Below, piece by piece: positions 36,431 to 49,292 of a DNA stretch of 64,000 nt. The notes beneath the pieces were generated by a model. That model worked only from the letters and a program-made list of their open reading frames with translations. It was not told the origin of the DNA and ran no database searches. Position 1 is the stretch's first letter, and every line of letters begins with the position of its first letter. The stretch comes from Phoronis australis (taxonomy: Eukaryota > Phoronida > Phoronidae). Both the position numbers and the translations under genes were made by a program. The stretch lies in assembly GCA_002633005.1 (NCBI GenBank), contig NMRA01000033.1:1014611-1078610 (forward strand). Direction: 5' to 3'.

Positions 36431-39178
36431 ATAAACTTTTTTATTTGTGCGGCGATTGTCCGTTTTTTAATTTGATATGGCCCCGTAAACACCAAAATTT
36501 CCTCACAGGTTTTTACTCTAAACTGTACTCACTCAAATATTAATAGTCTCGAAAAATGGCGATCACCAAACATTACTCAAGTGATCTAAATGTCTGTCAG
36601 AGGCTCCATCTCCCTCCTTGAAACCCAAAACTATAGTGAGTAAATCGAGCGCCACACGTGCGAATGCGAGCATCAAGGGCTTAGCGTTTTCCAGGAAAAA
36701 ATAAAATAACATGCTCTGGGATATTTTTAATCCTTGCTCTTGTTTCTATAAACGTTTGTAAGACTACATCGGGAAGTTACATTTTATAAATATTTTGGAA
36801 GGACTGTATAAAATATCTACAGTGCGGGAGATCTCCCGCCGACGGTAGGAGAGTTGGACCCAGTGAGTACTCAGACTCGAGAAACATTCATAGGTGTAAT
36901 AAAACAGGAAAAATAAATAGCCAATTTTTAAACCTAGCGTCTTCTACAACCCAAATGAATTTGAAGTTTTCCACTTCAAGGAGGTATGAAAAAGATCTCT
37001 GTCGTCTGTATATTGTTCGAATGAAACGTTCAGGGTACGTATTTTGTGAATGGATTTCACCTTTTTTACACTGTTTCAAATTTTAGGAAATATACTTCCA
37101 GTGTATAATAAGGTATAGAATTTTGAACTTGAGGACTCAAATAAATTGCACTTCATATTGAGTACTTTTTCAAGGATGCTTACTAACAATCTGGCAGGTT
37201 TTGGGTAATTTTCCCACCAATGGCAGTCACTCGAGTACTCCAAGAATTATTGGTGGTACCACTTTCAGGAATACAACCTGGGCAACTGAGTGTTACTCAA
37301 CATTTCAAATACCTTTGGTGGAGTACATTTTGGTGGTCTTCAAAACATGAAAAATTAAGTTACTCGGTCGGAGTATTTTATAAATTTTCGGGTAATAAAC
37401 TAGTTAAAGGTTTGGTGGTTCGTGATCAGTTGATGCTGCACATGCAAGTCCACATCACGGTGGACGGAAGGTTTTCAACATACCAGTGAAAAATCGAAAC
37501 GATGTATGAAATGTCATGACGTCAATTTCGTTCCGCCATTGAAAAGTCTCAGTGCACTTTTGCCAGCGTTACTTCCTCGGCGAGAGTGAAAACTTTGCCA
37601 CACTGATGACGTATGCCGGAAGTAAACACTGACATCAAAGGAGAACCAAATGACCTATAGAAGAATTAATATTGGTAATTTAAGAAAAGGAAGCTCAATC
37701 AAATGGCAATTTAATTTCTGTTACACCGCATGGCACCCCTAGTAAATTCGTTGGGCGCTTGGGGAATTCAAATAAGTGGAGACGCTTTGCGTCATTGTTC
37801 AATGAAAAAAACGTAGATTATCGGTCCACCAGGCTGTTCGATCCGATGTTTCGATTTTGAATCCATTACTAACTCCACTTTACAACGGCAAACATGTTCC
37901 ACATCTAACACGACCACTTTCACAGGAATGAAGCCCTCTAGCTTAGCAGAGTACCCTACATGTACATGTAAGCAGGCCTTTAATATTTTTCTAAGGTTAA
38001 CGGAAAAAATAGCCCTTTATTTTTTTGGCAACATGCTATCATTTTCGGAGTATACTGTAAAATTCAGATTTTGCGGACCACACTATTAATATGAGCCAGT
38101 CAGTTAGCCAATTTAATCACTGTTCAATCTAAACAAAATCCTTAGCGGCCTCAGCTAATTCCTTGTCATAGTCGGGTAAGACATAACCAAGAGTTAGATT
38201 CTGGTTACGTAATAATTAAATAAACTGATCTTTCATTTGCATTTGTAAACACTCCAGATAACTTATAGACGTCGCTATGTTTACTGTATGGGCGAGATTA
38301 CGTTGCGTGAATCTCACTCAGTCACGAACAAGCCAAAATTCACGCTAGCTCTCGAACTCAGGAAATATAAACTCGTTAAGTTATACTACATGTGTATAAT
38401 TATGGTTCGATTATAATTTGAGGAAGAGGCATCGAATGAATATTATAGGCGCGGAGTAATAAGAAAATTGAATCCTAATCACTATGCAGAATAGACGATG
38501 GAGTTCTTCATTACGGAGTGGTTTTCTTGGCCTTGAATTCAGTGAAGTTATTGATAACCGAAATCTATGTGACGTTCACTTTGAAAACACTTACTATCGC
38601 GGTACACGCTTCTGTGCTGTACTGCGGCAATACAAAACCAAATTTACCACTGTGGACCCAAAATGAAAAAAATATTTTGAAATGCAAGTTTTCAAATGCA
38701 TTGCGTATGCAAATTATTTTTAACATGAGGTTCTATCATTTTGATGGAATAACCATTCAGAAATGTGTAATATTGGTTATGAACCCCAACAACGGCTTTT
38801 CAGATACCCTTAGCGTTTACTCGGCGGACTATGCCAGTGGTTCGAGGCGTTATCTCATAAATATCGGAACATCATCGAAAGTTAGCACTAAGTCCTACCA
38901 TCTTTGAAACTTTCCGGTACACTTCTTTAAAATACATGGATGGTCATTGTTGTTTCCGTGACAAAACGTTGTTAAAGAAATCATCGTCAAAGCAAGAACA
39001 AGTTATCAGATAGAGACAGGCACGGCTATTACTTGTTTATCATTTCACACTCATCTGACAATTTACACTGGTTTTGATTCTCTAGGGTTTTCCGTGTAGA
39101 CTGGGACGCATGCAACAGCCACAGCGTGGAGCAAGAGAATCAGCCCACGGTCTCGTGCGATACTAAAATGGAACTCAC

Positions 39179-39366
39179 CTTGACTTCCTAAGCCCAATTG
39201 CCGGTAGGCCAACCTGGAAGAGCTTTGACAGGGTTTGAATTTCCCAACGTTTATGTACAGAGAACTCAGATAATGTTTTACAACTACTACATCGCATTCA
39301 AGCGGTATCCCACATGAGACTAGCTGGTTGTAACCTTGACCAAATGTCTTTGACTCACACCAATAA
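39179..39366 (-). CDS. Exon-like ORF with strong splice sites, unknown product
   Basis: 188 bases between ggtgtttcag and CAAG|gtgagt, one frame open throughout (62 codons, phase 2 in, 1 out). It is Cys-containing (YWCESKTFGQGYNQLVSCG, KPCQSS), suggesting an extracellular domain. No neighbouring exon of matching phase was found. Confidence 0.28.
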
Positions 39367-42300
39367 CTGAAACACCATAAATCAAGCAACGGACGACGAG
39401 AAACGGCGATATCAAATAAAGTTCATAATCAGACTATATGTTGTGATAAATCCAGATTGCCGAAATCCTTTCGTAGCCATAATCGGTACTTGTATTTTTG
39501 GATTACGTTACAGTCTATTCGAAGACTAAGTCCAATTCACGAACGTGTAGTTGACAATCAAACTTGTGCTGATCGAGACGTTTTGATATCAACTAGCCAA
39601 TAAATCTTCTCAAAATGGTATGAACAATCCAAGTCACACTGCCACCATAAAAGCCTTGACTAATCCGGAGGGTTACTACTTTTATGCGTTATCTGCGGGG
39701 ATGCACATTCGCTATCGCAATTAGAAGATGTTGATTCGGCAAGCATTAACTATGAGGGTCGATTTTACTGGATTCTAACTTCATTCTGATTCCGCCGTAT
39801 TTGAGAGATCACTTTAATTAAACTATATTCCCCAAATACATGTAGGCCTATGTACAGATGGGTTTTACAGGTTTTCAAATAACTGAACATGTTGGCCACG
39901 TTAGCTTGTCAAGCATGTGCATCTCTTAGATTCGAAAATTACTCCACGGTTCGTTTTCCCTGTTACACTTGACTTCGTATTGGGCAGTGACCCCCCGGAT
40001 TGTACCTCACTCAACCAGATAGGGGTCCACAGTTCCCTCGCCTGTTTGTTTACCCTTCATGCAGTCGTATTACGTCGATATCTATTTGGAGTTATTCAGC
40101 GTCTTTATGGTGGAGATTGTGGTCACGATAATATGGTCACGGTCATCAAGTTTAATGTGTATTGGTAGAAATTGTTCCGGAAATGTTGGATATTCCACCA
40201 ACAACTTCCCTATAAAGTTGGACATTCCGACGCCTTTTCGGGTGGCTGTTTGTTATTCATTATCAAATTGTACGCAAGTATAATTGCAAGAGGCCACCAT
40301 CGTTGCTTTATCAGTTTGCATTCAAGCTTTCATTCAAACTTCTTCGTAATTGTCGAAGTCAAATTTATTCTTCTTTACCTAAGCTTAGGAATTGAAAATG
40401 AAGACGAGGTTCACTTGTTTTAGTCCCCAGCAGCCAGTACAGTTCACCATATAGTGCGAGTACCACTAAATACCCAGCCGCCATTATCCTATATACATGT
40501 ACGTGTATTAGTGCATTAAGACCCACGAATGTGACTGTGAACTACGCTGAATTTGGGTGCATTGCCAATGGTACAAAAATGTTAATTAGTTAGCAAGGAA
40601 TATTTGGTTTAAGACTTTAACTATTACGATACAACGGGGACCTGTTTATTCATGATTAAGCAGTTTCAAACCAAAAATAAGCGACTCACTAATCTTGTTT
40701 CACGCTCACCCACGTACGCTCTAAATGAAGTTTCGACACCTGTGCAAGCTATGTGTAGAATTCGAAAAAATCACATTATTTTAAATTTTTAGCGCATAGG
40801 TCGGAAAACGTACATGTACGCATCAGGGATTTAGACTCCATCTCGCATGCGTGTGTTTTATTTTCAAATATGGAGTATGCACTAACGTGTGTTGTTCAAC
40901 GACGGTATCATCTGAGACAACAACGAAACTTAGCTTTAAATGTGACGTTAACGATGTTTAAAATCATTTCCCGAAATCAGTCCTAATGCCGAAACTCTCG
41001 CGTGGCACTCATACGCTGAGCTCACCGAGTAATGGTAGTGTATTTTAAACTGATTTACTTAGAATGCCGTAGTCGCGGGCCTTGATTTTAGAGCACGCGT
41101 TTTTCAGACTTTAAAAACAATAACGTTCCTTTAAGCGAATTCTTACTTGGCAAGCCGTATGTAATTACTAAAGCTCTAATTCAGTCATATATTTGTAATC
41201 TGAATTTTGTAATCACGTGGTAACATTAACATATTGGCTGCCCAGTTACGCAGCGAGTGTCTGAAGACGACGAAACAAGCGTTTCGAAAAATTACACGAG
41301 AGAGTCATCGGAAATGTGGCACTTATGTTTTCTAATTTACCATAAAGAATCATTACAAAGTTCATTTGTGTACACGGTCAAATAAGACAAGGTATATCAG
41401 ACTAGTTCATTACCCACGTATTAATCAAATGGCGTCTTCATCCCTAACATTGCACCACATGATGAGGTATGATTATAATATCGTGTCTCCCAATTAGTAG
41501 ATGTAGACGTATACAGTGTTTAATTGTATCGAAGGGAATCCCATGTTGTACACACTAGTACTCTGGCATTCAATCTAATTGACGTTAGATGTAAAGAAAA
41601 ACTAATCTGCGAGAGTAATTTAAAAACTGGTGATGGATTATGACTCTTGGCTTTCCGCTCTCACAGGATGTACACAAGTGTACCTTTACAAAAGATTGAT
41701 CACCCGTAATTTAAAGTTTCTTGGTAAAATGTACTTGCATACGTTAAGCCATCACATTGCTCCCCAAAATTTTAGGATTAAGGTGGTTCGCAGCAAATCC
41801 CGTAGTTACTACTCGGAGTGCGTCGACTTGTGCCAATCAAAGATATACATGCACTCTGCGTTGTCGCACACTTCAATCATTTACCCGTGAGCCCGAGAGT
41901 GCAATCACAACCCCATGCCAGACTGGGTCTTCGGTAAACTGAGACTGTTAATGTGAAAAACAAACCCCCAAAAGGGGAGGGCCAGGCTCTCGCTTGTGAA
42001 TAGGAAGGATGGATCAATTTTTATTTTTGGGTTTTCAGGTTGCGTTACTGATGCCGCGTGTCAAACGTTAAAATTTCTTCACTTTGCCGTCACAATTAAT
42101 GGTAGAGTGTCGGTTTAACATGTACAACAGAAATCTGGCCTTACACTATGAGTCCCACTTCACAATTACAGAGCAAAGCTTTGGTCACCTAATTAATTAT
42201 GAGAGCATCACAGTCTAAAATAATTTACAGAAATTTCCCCATAACTAACAGTTATATGTATACTGTCTTCATGACTCGGAGATTGTCACGTGACTCATTG

Positions 42301-43476
42301 CTTGACATTGAAATCGTGTTCGCTTTCAAACCTTGCTTACCCTTGTGTACACGCCTTTGTGCATATTTTAAAGGAAACTCGGGACATCGGCTAAAATTGA
42401 TGCGGATGAGTGCCGGTCTCAACAGGAAAGGTAGAGGCCAAAACCAGCTGTGCTTATTTACCATTTATCTTATAATGTCAAGTGATCATTTCTCATTTTG
42501 ATAACTGAGATTCATTTTTTCTACTTCTGTGATTCGTAAATTCCCGCTTTGCCGAACTATTCTTAGTTATTGGGGCGAAATGTCGTCGATTTCCTTGCCG
42601 TTTGAAAGTGAACCCACTCGTTGACGAGACGGCCTCGCCACCTGGCGTCTAACCGATTGCCTATTGACAAGATTCTCAGCCCAACACAGATCAGCCAAGG
42701 CGGGCATTTGAGATATCACAGACTCGTGTACAGTCACGCGTTTTAATACTTGTTAAAACAAAACAAATCTAACACCCATGTTTTCATTTTATGCCTTCCA
42801 CGGATGTCAATCGGTTACCTCACGACAAATAAATTCACATTTTATACACATGAGGTCAAAATCGATAACAAAACGAGTCGGTTAGCTAAGATAACACGAA
42901 AACTTAGTCTGTTGCTAAGCCCAGCTGGACGCAATGTCTTGCACTAGTATGTATCTCTCTTTTGATTCTAAATTACAAAGCAGACCTTGTTGCAAGTGTC
43001 ATGGAGGAAATTTAGCAATTAGGAAAATTTATTTGCAACTGAATCTATCGTTTCGCGTACTATATCTCTCTAACATCTCATTGAACAAAATCTACACATG
43101 CGAAATTATTTTCCGATTGGGACTTCAACTTTAATAAAATATTAATAAGGCGAAAAAAACGTTGGTTCTGGTAGATGATTTTTTTCGAGTGTGTGGCGCA
43201 CTTATTTTTCTGGTATTCACTTTTTCAAACTGAAAACATTAATTCAACTGGCCTGAGACGAGCAAAATGATACATGTATGGACTTTTTTGTGTTTATTTG
43301 CCCATAGCGTTTGAATTATTTGGCGTTTGAATTGTTTACCCTTGCTCACGTGCCTCTGTGTTGGATTTTTTCATAAAACAAGGAACCGGCTGAAATTGAT
43401 GCAGAACTCGGCGTTTTTTTATTTTTTGTAGAAGAGCACATGTCTCAAAATGAGTCGGGGTAAAGACCAAGCGAAG

Positions 43477-43594
43477 GTTCGGCAGACTCGAGAAGCTCAC
43501 GAAAACGCAAAACTTCACAAGACAGATTCATGTACTACAAGCGATGCGCATGATCACACTAGCTTCCTTCACGAGATTCTTGCGTTTATGGAAC
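43477..43594. mobile_element. gttcc-type MITE, copy C
   Basis: Interior gaaaacgcaaaac and catgatcacactagc, right end gattcttgcgtttatggaac, matching the copy at 16729. Confidence 0.4.
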
Positions 43595-44745
43595 TCATTT
43601 AACTCCAGAATCAACTTAGCTGTTTTGACATAACTGTTGGTTTTAAACTGCATTACCCTAGTAAGGTGTCGAGTTCCTTCGGTTTCAGACATGTTTGAGC
43701 TCACAGCCTGTGGTGTAATTCATTAAAACGTTTTTATCATTACTATCGTAATTATCGGCACATTATGAGGTCATTATTTTGCTTCGTAGAAATCTCATTA
43801 TCCACGAAAAGCGAAAAAATGCGGTTAAAATAACGTTTTACGTTATCTATACGCCTAGATATTTAAAATGGTTACTGAAACATTCCTAACCGTACCACTC
43901 AAGCGGCAGAAATCCTCACCACGCGCGTCGTTTCACTTTGAGAAACCACTATGGTCAGTGAACCCCTCAAGGGATCGGTAATACCTCGACAGTAAATTAG
44001 GGGTCATCGAGATTGAATGAAAAATATTGTGTTTGTTGTGCCGCTTTCCATTACAATAGTTAACATGCTTAGCATTCAAACCTAGTGCATCTTTTCACAT
44101 ACAGACTCCTCCACAACCCACTCCTCCCAGGAACCTGAACAGTGTTTCAAATTCTTATCCATTCTTGTGTCGAAGTTTGTAGCCGAAACAATATATTCTA
44201 TCAATAGGACGGGAAAGACCATGAAATGACGACACGTTTGCTGGAAGGGCAGCTGCTAGAAAATGACAACCAATCCCTCCCAATTGTGAGCAGTCAGGAT
44301 ACACGAGGTGCGATTTTGGACTAAGTGCACTTTTGTTACTTCAAGTAAACACTTCAAGATCTCTTTGTATTTATGTTCTTTATACCAATGAAAAAACATT
44401 CTCCCTCCACGCGTCAAAATGATAATGAATACAATTAATTGTCCTGACTGAAATGGATCTCAACTGCCAGTTGGTATTGAGCACGCATCCCTCGTGCCAC
44501 CCGTTCCGACTGCGGGCTTGCTAAACTATTGATTTACAGCAAAACGTTATAACGTGCTGATTAATAGCTTTTATTGGAACTTTCAGGTGGCTACGTTATT
44601 TTGGCAAATACATTGGCAGCTGTCATATATCTATTAGACAGACGTTCATCAGTTATAAACCATGACCGTTTAATATTATGGAATATTAAATGCGAAAAAT
44701 ACAATTCACAACTTCTGAAACTGATTGGTTCCCATGTTACTTTCG

Positions 44746-44762
44746 TCGCCCTCTGCTGGTGG
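44746..44762 (-). promoter_or_regulatory. CTCF-type motif
   Basis: On the - strand CCACCAGCAGAGGGCGA fits the CTCF core CCASYAGRGGGC with no mismatch. It lies in the gene-poor stretch. Confidence 0.45.
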
Positions 44763-45080
44763 TCATTGTCAGCAAATTGCAAGGCCATGGACCATGAATT
44801 AGTGATCATTCCCCTGCTGTAGAAGGAACCACGCGGCTTCGCAACATCTGTAATATTTCAGTAAGTTCCAGAAGTTGTGATTTATATTTTTGGCATCTAG
44901 TTATTCACGTGGACGAATGACAATGTCGATCCTCTAAGCCGAAGATTATTAATATCCGCTAATATGGATGACACCGTGGTGTACACGTAGACTCTTTATT
45001 TGCATGACAACTGGTTAGCTAAGTGCCGTTCAGTGCTTGCCTTACCTGTGGGAGTTAACACCACTGCTAACCAGCCTCCC

Positions 45081-45220
45081 GTTCAGTAACGTTAGGACCT
45101 CGCTAAAAACCAAGACTTCGCGAGATTACGTGAGATATTGCCGTGCTCTTTAAATGAGAACACGTGACTTTGACTAGGTTTTAGCTAGGTCCTAGCGTAG
45201 GTCCTAGCGTCTACTGAACG
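45081..45220. mobile_element. gttcag-type MITE, copy 2
   Basis: Left gttcagtaacgttaggacct, right gtcctagcgtctactgaac; interior cgcgagattacgtgagatat. A short internal duplication of taggtcctagcg lies near the right end. Confidence 0.65.
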
Positions 45221-45754
45221 CACGCCCGCTGGGTTGTCCCCAACTAGTCACATTCCTATTACCCGGCCACACTGTGACGGGTCCGGTCACTGAGCTTGAC
45301 CGGAAACCTGCATTCTCAGTACTGTTTTAACCCATTTGTCCGTTTTGTGTACATGTATCTACCTGGTCAATTTACCTTATTTTAAAGTCCCTTGGGTTGT
45401 GTACATGTACACGTACCTGTCAGGTGCTGAATTCGTTGACATTTCAACTGTCTTTGCTCTAGCCCATGTGCTAGGTGACCCGGCGACTAACACCCATCTG
45501 CTATCGCGTGCATTTACATGTACCTACCTGGTATAAACTATACCAGAGGTTTCTACAAACAGGCCCATTGGGCGTACATAAGGACAATTTTCATAGACAC
45601 CGAGTGCGTGCATTTGGAAAAATGATCATTGTTAAATCAACTAAAATTCTCCAGTTCCATAGGAGACTAAAGTAAAATTTCAACAGTAAACTCCGATTGT
45701 TCCAGCGGCGACAATCATATATCGATAATGTTGTGTATTTACTTGTTTGTTTTA

Positions 45755-45768
45755 CCGCCAGGTGGCAG
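45755..45768 (+). promoter_or_regulatory. CTCF-like motif
   Basis: CCGCCAGGTGGCAG, two mismatches to CCASYAGRGGGC but close to the alternative form CCGCGNGGNGGCAG; 1 kb from the site at 44746. Confidence 0.3.
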
Positions 45769-46215
45769 AGTACTGATACATATACACACATCCGTGGTAT
45801 CCTGGCTGTACCCATCTGGTACGTTCCACAACTATAGCATGTCAAATGACAAAAGCCTTGCCCAGAATTTGCCAAAACATCAAGTTGAACGTGAAATAAA
45901 TAATACTTGCGTTGCTTTACTTTTGTTTCATACGTGTGTGTGAGAATAATTTGGGGTCTAGTTAAAGCCGAGTCTAAATACATAGCGAACTAAAAGCGCT
46001 TTCGGAAATGATACCAAACCCCAATTTATAATTAATGTTTTGATCTAACACCCATTCTCTCGCTTGACTTTGTGATTACTGTATTTTTCAAGAAGCTTAT
46101 GTTCAAGTTACGTTGTTTATTGCGCTGTAAAAAAGTAATCTAGAAAACAATCCGGGGAAAACTGAACTTTAATTTGTTCTTGGAGAAATAATCGTTGCAG
46201 CATAGATTTCGGCTC

Positions 46216-46248
46216 TATATAAATCGAGGCTAAAAGCCACAGGCAGTC
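46216..46248 (+). promoter_or_regulatory. TATA box and initiator-like site
   Basis: TATATAAAT at 46216-46224 and GCAGTC at 46243-46248, about 29-30 bases apart as expected for a TATA promoter. It precedes the ATG at 46284 by about 40 bases. Confidence 0.4.
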
Positions 46249-46283
46249 CTTTCGACCCGTCAGGTTCAGAGGGCAACCATCCC

Positions 46284-46424
46284 ATGAAGGAGTTTTTCAT
46301 TGTCAACCATTTTGTTTACATGGCGTTTATCGCCGCGATATGGCCATTGCAGTATAATGTCAAACCGCAGTGGCATCCGCGGCCAAAATGTCAGCGAATT
46401 GATTTTACACAAAAGAGTGCTTAA
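46284..46424 (+). CDS. Candidate 46-residue small-peptide gene with TATA box
   Basis: ATG to TAA, 46 codons. The N-terminus is hydrophobic (FFIVNHFVYMAFIAAIW), like a signal peptide or short membrane anchor, followed by a polar PRPKCQRIDF tail. A TATATAAAT box lies at 46216, a GCAGTC initiator-like site about 29 bases later, and AATAAA at 46563. A longer overlapping frame (to 46491) exists. I recognise no homologue, and it may be a first exon or chance. Confidence 0.3.
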   Translation: MKEFFIVNHFVYMAFIAAIWPLQYNVKPQWHPRPKCQRIDFTQKSA

Positions 46425-46562
46425 GTTTACAAACGCGGACTTTTTATTAAATGATATAAACCACCGCCGGAATGTGACCAGCGAACCTTAGTAACGACAC
46501 TGTACTAGTGGGTATAACTTGCAAGTAGCGTCCTGAAAAAACATTTGAAGCTCGTGAACTTG

Positions 46563-46568
46563 AATAAA
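46563..46568 (+). terminator. Poly(A) signal AATAAA
   Basis: AATAAA 139 bases after the stop codon of the 46-codon ORF. It makes a compact transcript possible. Confidence 0.3.
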
Positions 46569-49060
46569 ATTTCGCTCATGCCAGCCTCACGGTAAAAAAT
46601 CGAGTGCTACTCTTTCAGAAAATGTCAGATGTATGACGATTCTTAGTTACATAGTTTGAGTTGAGATGGTTAACATTTTGATGACGTGCATTTTGAAAGT
46701 TCATTTTAAAGCGCCTCTAACTCTTTCGGCTTTGATAAAGCAAATCAATCCATTTCTTAATCGTTTTCCTGTTACCCTCTCATCATGCGAAACGTTATGT
46801 CTGCGCAGTGAATGCGATAACAGAGCGAACCGAAAGCAGAAATGCAACATTAATATCGTTGAATATTCCTTAAGGATTCCCCTGAATTTTTAACTCATCA
46901 ATTAAGGTCTGCCGATAGAGCACATACCTTAGTTTTTAAACAATCTTTCTTTTGACAAAATCTCGAAGTCAACCAGATGATCGTCTACATGCACGTGCAT
47001 GTCGAAAATTATGAGTAATGTGAACAATTCATTGAGTGTAAATCGGCACAGGATTATTACGAAATCAATTCTTCGACATGAACATCTTCTTCAAGTTAAG
47101 TGACTCTGCAATCCGTAACAAATTTACAAACGGTGAGACATCGGTTCCTGAATTTTACACGTTATTTTCAGTTTCTACCTTGATTAATGAAGGCGATTAC
47201 TCAACTAACAAGATGCAAGATACGCTGTTAGCCAATTTCTCTGGGTTGTTTATTTATTAACGTTTTTATGTTTAAACGCATTTAGCCTACTTCGCAGTTG
47301 ATTTGGGAAATGTTCACTCATCAATTGCAAGATCATTAGATACCTCGCAGTCTCATTCACTTTGCCATTAGCCACGCCGGCAATTAAAATATCACCAAAA
47401 GGAGGCAAGTATTACTTACATTACTCCATAAACAAAAGTATTACCCAATAAAACGAGTACTTACCTGTTCACACCTTTCACTTTGATATCCCAGCTTTTT
47501 ATGTAACAACGCAATTATTCCACCACTTCAACAGTAACAAGTTTCTTCAAGTCGTTTATCAGTTAAGTCCCGAAATTCCACAGTTTTAAGATAACAACCT
47601 CGCAGCTGCGGCTGGTTTTCTGTACAAACCATTTTAAATTTTCCAAACACTGTTATTTATAATCTCAATCCGGTTTCTAATCAAGAGCCAATCTTGTACG
47701 GCACCTACACTACACACGCCAGAAGAGTTGAGAAAAAATGAAACAACGCACTCACTGTTGACCGGTCGTGTGGTGATATTGAAGTATCCTTTCAAGAGCG
47801 TATTGCCGGAGATTTGAACTGCACTGCATCCCTCAAAAGGTTTATGATTTATACGTTGAAAGCCTTATCGCATCTCACAGCGATAAGGAAGCGGCGTACG
47901 CATAAAACCGACAGTCCCGTACCATTTTTCTGAGTATTAATAAATTTCATCAACCCGAAGCCCACCCTATTTGTCATTTTTAATATCAGGTTTATAAAAT
48001 TAAAAATGGAATTATTTAGGAAGCTGCACATAACATTTTAACAATGCGCAACTTACTAGCATAACCAGTCATGCACTCGTTTCTACCAAGATAGAAACTC
48101 GACGTAGGTCAACTGTACATATAAAAAATCTGGAACTGGGCAATTTGCACGGACATAAGTTTCACTAATTCAGCCTTAAACTTTTAAGTCGTTGCTGCCT
48201 CAGGAAGACAGAGCAAAGTTTTAAAGGAAATATAATGTTCAGTTTTCAGTCTTCAAAAGTGAATACTAGTAAACAAACAACATTTTTCTCAATATTTGTG
48301 ATTCAAATGTGGTATTGAACAGTTTGATAAGAAACACAAAGTTAACGAAGCGAAGTCAATTTCAGTTTTGTATAAAATGCATCGCTTCTAATCACATACA
48401 CTATAAAATGGTGTTTTCACACGTGGAGTTAGATACGTTACCCTATGGCACTCCCTTCACATGATACAGCTAGGGGACGATTACCCTGCCTCACAGCGCC
48501 ACCTATACGACAATGTAACCCTATGAAATGATGAACGACGTACGTTATGCCCTTTGTGTAGGCATCAGTGCGCCGGTCTTAGTTTGGATGTTTGCCCTAT
48601 ATGTACAGAAGGTAATAACCGGAAAAAGTACAATGAATCGTTTTGTTGTTTTGTTCAAGTTTGACACCTGGACATCTTGCGCGTGTCAAAACTCGAAATG
48701 TGTGGAATGCATCGATTTAGCTTGTTCTACTTGTGGTTGAAACAACCATAAGTTACGAAGGAATTTCTCAATAGATGGAGCAGCCTGCTGCTGCATTTCT
48801 TAACATCTTTGGATGTTTTATCTCTACCAATCGGAATGTCCAAGTGCTACTTCGTTATGATAATTAACAGTGGCGTGCAGAAGGGTGGGTGGGGGTTTGC
48901 AACGGGGTTACGGCAGCGGGCATCCACATCGGGGAGCATCAAAACACTATGAATATCTATTTTGAAATTGTGGCTAGTTTTTAGTTAACTTGAATTATTT
49001 ATGTTTCATTTTTTTACTGTTCTTGGTACCACGACCTATGCAGCTGAGTAGCGAGAGGAC

Positions 49061-49292
49061 CAATGGCAGATCCACGTTTTCAGGGGAGGGGGTGTGGGTT
49101 AGGAATCCGAGGAGCACGGCGTAGCGCCGAGCGGAGGGAAGGTCGGGACGGGGTTTCCCTCCTCCCGTGCAAGATTTTTTTTGGTTTTTAGTACCTGATT
49201 TTGTTTTCCTGGCGACATTTTTTAATTTTTATTTTTGATTCTGTCCCGAGGGGGGTTTGAGCCCCCTGAACCTCCCCATACATCCGCCCCTG
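49061..49292. mobile_element. G-rich MITE-like element
   Basis: Left caatggcagatccac and ttttcaggggaggggg, right ccccctgaacctcccc and catccgcccctg form an imperfect inverted repeat. The interior holds gagcacggcgtagcgccgag. It stands out as GC-rich in an AT-rich region. Confidence 0.5.

Noticed and set aside
36823-36838. Perfect 16-base palindrome gcgggagatctcccgc
   Set aside because: Short palindromes occur by chance, and nothing nearby gives it a role.
45591-45983. 130-codon - strand ORF
   Set aside because: No domain, low-complexity composition and no splice support.
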